Made by a program: the position numbers and the translations under genes. The notes below the pieces were generated by a model. The model did not search any database and had not been told where the DNA came from. It worked only from the letters and a program-made list of their open reading frames with translations. Shown one piece after another: positions 6,452-7,760 of a DNA stretch of 7,760 nucleotides. This DNA is from Opitutia bacterium UBA953. GTDB taxonomy: Bacteria > Verrucomicrobiota > Verrucomicrobiia > Opitutales > UBA953. The stretch lies in assembly GCA_002293125.1 (NCBI GenBank), contig DBCR01000064.1, positions 1 to 7,760 of the forward strand, read 5' to 3'. The stretch's first letter is position 1, and every line of letters starts with the position of its first letter.

Positions 6452-6546
6452 CCGCCACCCGCCACCTGGGACTGCCACCCGCCACCTGAAACGACCCCCT
6501 ATACTCAATACTCCATACTCGATACTCTCGCTCGGCCACCCGCCAC
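6452..6546. repeat. Heptanucleotide-periodic repeat tract
   Basis: The tract reads almost throughout in steps of seven bases. CCGCCAC occurs at 6452-6458, 6459-6465, 6479-6485 and 6540-6546, with a near copy CGGCCAC at 6533-6539. In the middle, four tandem units NATACTC (6500-6527) differ only in their first base. Degenerate units such as CTGGGAC and CTGAAAC fill the gaps, and phase slips by one base near 6473-6478 and again near 6528-6532. There are no spacers of CRISPR type. Replication slippage or a heptamer-amplifying process would produce this pattern. Confidence 0.7.
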
Positions 6547-6559
6547 CCGAGGGTGAATC

Positions 6560-6589
6560 TTGTCTCTAACTAGGCTTACGACCTTGAAT
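6560..6589 (+). promoter_or_regulatory. Weak sigma-70-like promoter candidate for purL
   Basis: TTGTCT (6560-6565, 4 of 6 consensus bases) and TTGAAT (6584-6589, 4 of 6) are separated by 18 bases, in the only AT-richer part of the leader. Transcription would start near 6596, about 29 bases before the purL ATG. No purine-repressor operator is recognisable. The match is modest and could be chance. Confidence 0.25.
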
Positions 6590-6624
6590 TGGTCACCCAC
6601 CCGCAACAAGGTTGGGCTGACTTC

Positions 6625-7760
6625 ATGAAGCGCCTTTTCGTCGAGAAGAAACCCGATTTCCGGTCCGAAGCCGACCATCTCCTGCGTGACCTGCGGGACT
6701 CGCTTCGCCTCCCGGGGCTGAAAAGCCTGCGTATCCTGCAGCGTTACGACGTCGAGGGCGCCACGGAGGCCGCCATCCGCCAGGCGATCCCGACGGTCTT
6801 CGCCGAGCCGCCCGTCGACGACGTGACGGAGGAATGCTTCCCGCTGGCCGCCCATGAGACGGCCTTCGCGGTCGAGTTCCTGCCCGGCCAGTTCGACCAG
6901 CGCGCCGATTCGGCCGCGCAGTGCCTCCAGATCGTCTCCGGCGGCGAACGCCCGGTCGTCGCCGCGGCCCGCACCTTCGTGGTCAGCGGCGCCTCGCCCG
7001 AAGAGCTGAAGCGCATCAAGGCCTACCTGATCAATCCGGTCGACTCCCGCGAAGCCGACCTCGCCAAGCCGTCCTCGCTCCGTCGCGCCGCGCCCACGCC
7101 GGCCGCGGTCGCTTCACTCACGGGCTTCCTCACGAAGGATGTCTCCGCCCTCGCCGCCCTCCGCAAGGAGCTCGGCCTCGCGATGTCCGACGCCGACCTG
7201 CAGTTCTGCCAGGCCCACTTCCGCGACCAGGCCCGCCGCGAGCCGACGATCACGGAGATCAAGCTGCTCGACACTTACTGGTCCGACCACTGCCGCCACA
7301 CGACCTTCCTCGCCGAACTGAAGTCGGTCGAGTTCGCGGATTCGCCTTTGCTGGCGCCCTTCAAGGCCTCGTGGGAACGCTACCAGGCGGTGCGCCTCGG
7401 CCTCAACCGCCAGGGCAAGCCGGTCTGCCTGATGGACATCGCGACCATCGCCGGCCGCGAGCTGAAGCGCACGGGCAAGCTTGACGACATGGAAGACTCC
7501 GAAGAGGTGAACGCCGCTTCGATCGTCGTGCCGGTCGAGATCGACGGCCGCGTCCAGGAGTGGCTGGTGATGTTCAAGAACGAGACGCACAATCACCCGA
7601 CGGAGATCGAGCCCTTCGGCGGCGCGGCCACCTGCCTCGGCGGCGCGATCCGCGATCCGCTTTCCGGCCGCTCCTACGTGTATCAGGCGATGCGCGTGAC
7701 GGGCGCCGGCGATCCGCTCACGCCTTACGAGCAGACGCTCCCGGGCAAGCTCCCGCAGCG
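6625..7760 (+). CDS. purL: Phosphoribosylformylglycinamidine synthase, N-terminal part (3' end outside window)
   Basis: This cytoplasmic enzyme makes formylglycinamidine ribonucleotide from FGAR, glutamine and ATP, the fourth step of purine synthesis. The frame is open from ATG 6625 to the right edge, showing 378 residues. The start MKRLFVEKK is preceded by only a weak AAGG (6608-6611, 13 bases away). The N-terminal part is probably the PurS-like domain. Next comes the linker signature YWSDHCRHTTF (218-228), where single-chain enzymes carry the conserved SDHCRH block. The synthetase domain begins after it, with the ATP/substrate block FKNETHNHPTEIEPFGGAAT (317-336) and GGAIRDPLSGRSYVYQAMRV. 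The NETHNHPTEIEPFGGAATC form matches the clostridial/Bacteroidetes-type long PurL, normally about 1200 residues with a glutaminase domain at the C-terminus, rather than the proteobacterial or split PurSLQ forms. That C-terminal part is outside the window. It appears to be its own transcription unit after the repeat-rich spacer. Confidence 0.96.
   Translation, partial: MKRLFVEKKPDFRSEADHLLRDLRDSLRLPGLKSLRILQRYDVEGATEAAIRQAIPTVFAEPPVDDVTEECFPLAAHETAFAVEFLPGQFDQRADSAAQCLQIVSGGERPVVAAARTFVVSGASPEELKRIKAYLINPVDSREADLAKPSSLRRAAPTPAAVASLTGFLTKDVSALAALRKELGLAMSDADLQFCQAHFRDQARREPTITEIKLLDTYWSDHCRHTTFLAELKSVEFADSPLLAPFKASWERYQAVRLGLNRQGKPVCLMDIATIAGRELKRTGKLDDMEDSEEVNAASIVVPVEIDGRVQEWLVMFKNETHNHPTEIEPFGGAATCLGGAIRDPLSGRSYVYQAMRVTGAGDPLTPYEQTLPGKLPQ

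Larger units (their letters stand above)
6203..6624. other. Repeat-dense gene-free stretch between the DUF1501 gene and purL
   Basis: This 422-base stretch has no convincing gene on either strand. It contains a GC-rich hairpin element (6232-6282), a 15-bp inverted repeat with a 45-base spacer (6293-6367), a cloverleaf-like element (6392-6445), a tract of 7-base repeats (6452-6546) and a short AT-richer leader with a weak promoter candidate before purL. Almost all of it can be assigned to repeats, so it looks like a site where small repeat elements have accumulated between two transcription units. Confidence 0.7.

Noticed and set aside
6452..6546. The heptamer tract as a CRISPR array
   Set aside because: The units are seven bases and directly adjacent, with no unique spacers and no cas genes in view.
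6272..6569. Overlapping small plus-strand open frames in the spacer before purL
   Set aside because: They run through inverted and heptamer repeats, have repeat-derived composition and lack convincing start signals.

Overview
The window is a GC-rich chromosomal segment with all genes on the + strand. It most likely comes from a member of the Planctomycetes-Verrucomicrobia group, and I favour a verrucomicrobium, perhaps of the Opitutae. The main evidence is a two-gene cassette made of a PSCyt1/DUF1549/DUF1553 cytochrome-like protein and a Tat-exported DUF1501 protein, a pair greatly expanded in that superphylum. The lineage call is inference from gene content and base composition, not a measured phylogeny.

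Layout. Positions 1-1381 hold the 3' part of cobalamin-dependent methionine synthase (metH): the end of the B12 domain and the whole AdoMet reactivation domain. A 107-residue protein of unknown function (1384-1707) follows two bases after the metH stop. A 233-base spacer (1708-1940) carries a cloverleaf-like repeat, a perfect TATAAT box and a very G-rich tract with G-quadruplex potential. Next come the 918-residue PSCyt1/DUF1549/DUF1553 protein (1941-4697) and the 502-residue DUF1501 protein (4694-6202), which overlap by ATGA. A 422-base gene-free stretch (6203-6624) is crowded with repeats: a GC hairpin, a 15-bp inverted repeat, a second cloverleaf-like element and a heptanucleotide-periodic tract. 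The window ends inside purL (6625 to the right edge), of the long single-chain type.

How the genes relate. metH (methionine and folate cycle) and purL (purine synthesis) are housekeeping genes for cytoplasmic one-carbon and nucleotide metabolism. The DUF1549/DUF1553 and DUF1501 pair between them is an exported module: the first protein has a Sec-type signal peptide and haem-binding CxxCH motifs, the second a twin-arginine signal. Their function is unknown.

No complete new defence or mobile system is visible. The least ordinary content is in the two spacers. Each carries a structure of the form GGTAGGG-[two hairpins]-CCCTACC, followed 5 to 9 bases later by CCCGCCACCCG. The hairpin stems differ in sequence between the copies but the architecture is kept, which suggests a dispersed structured repeat family.
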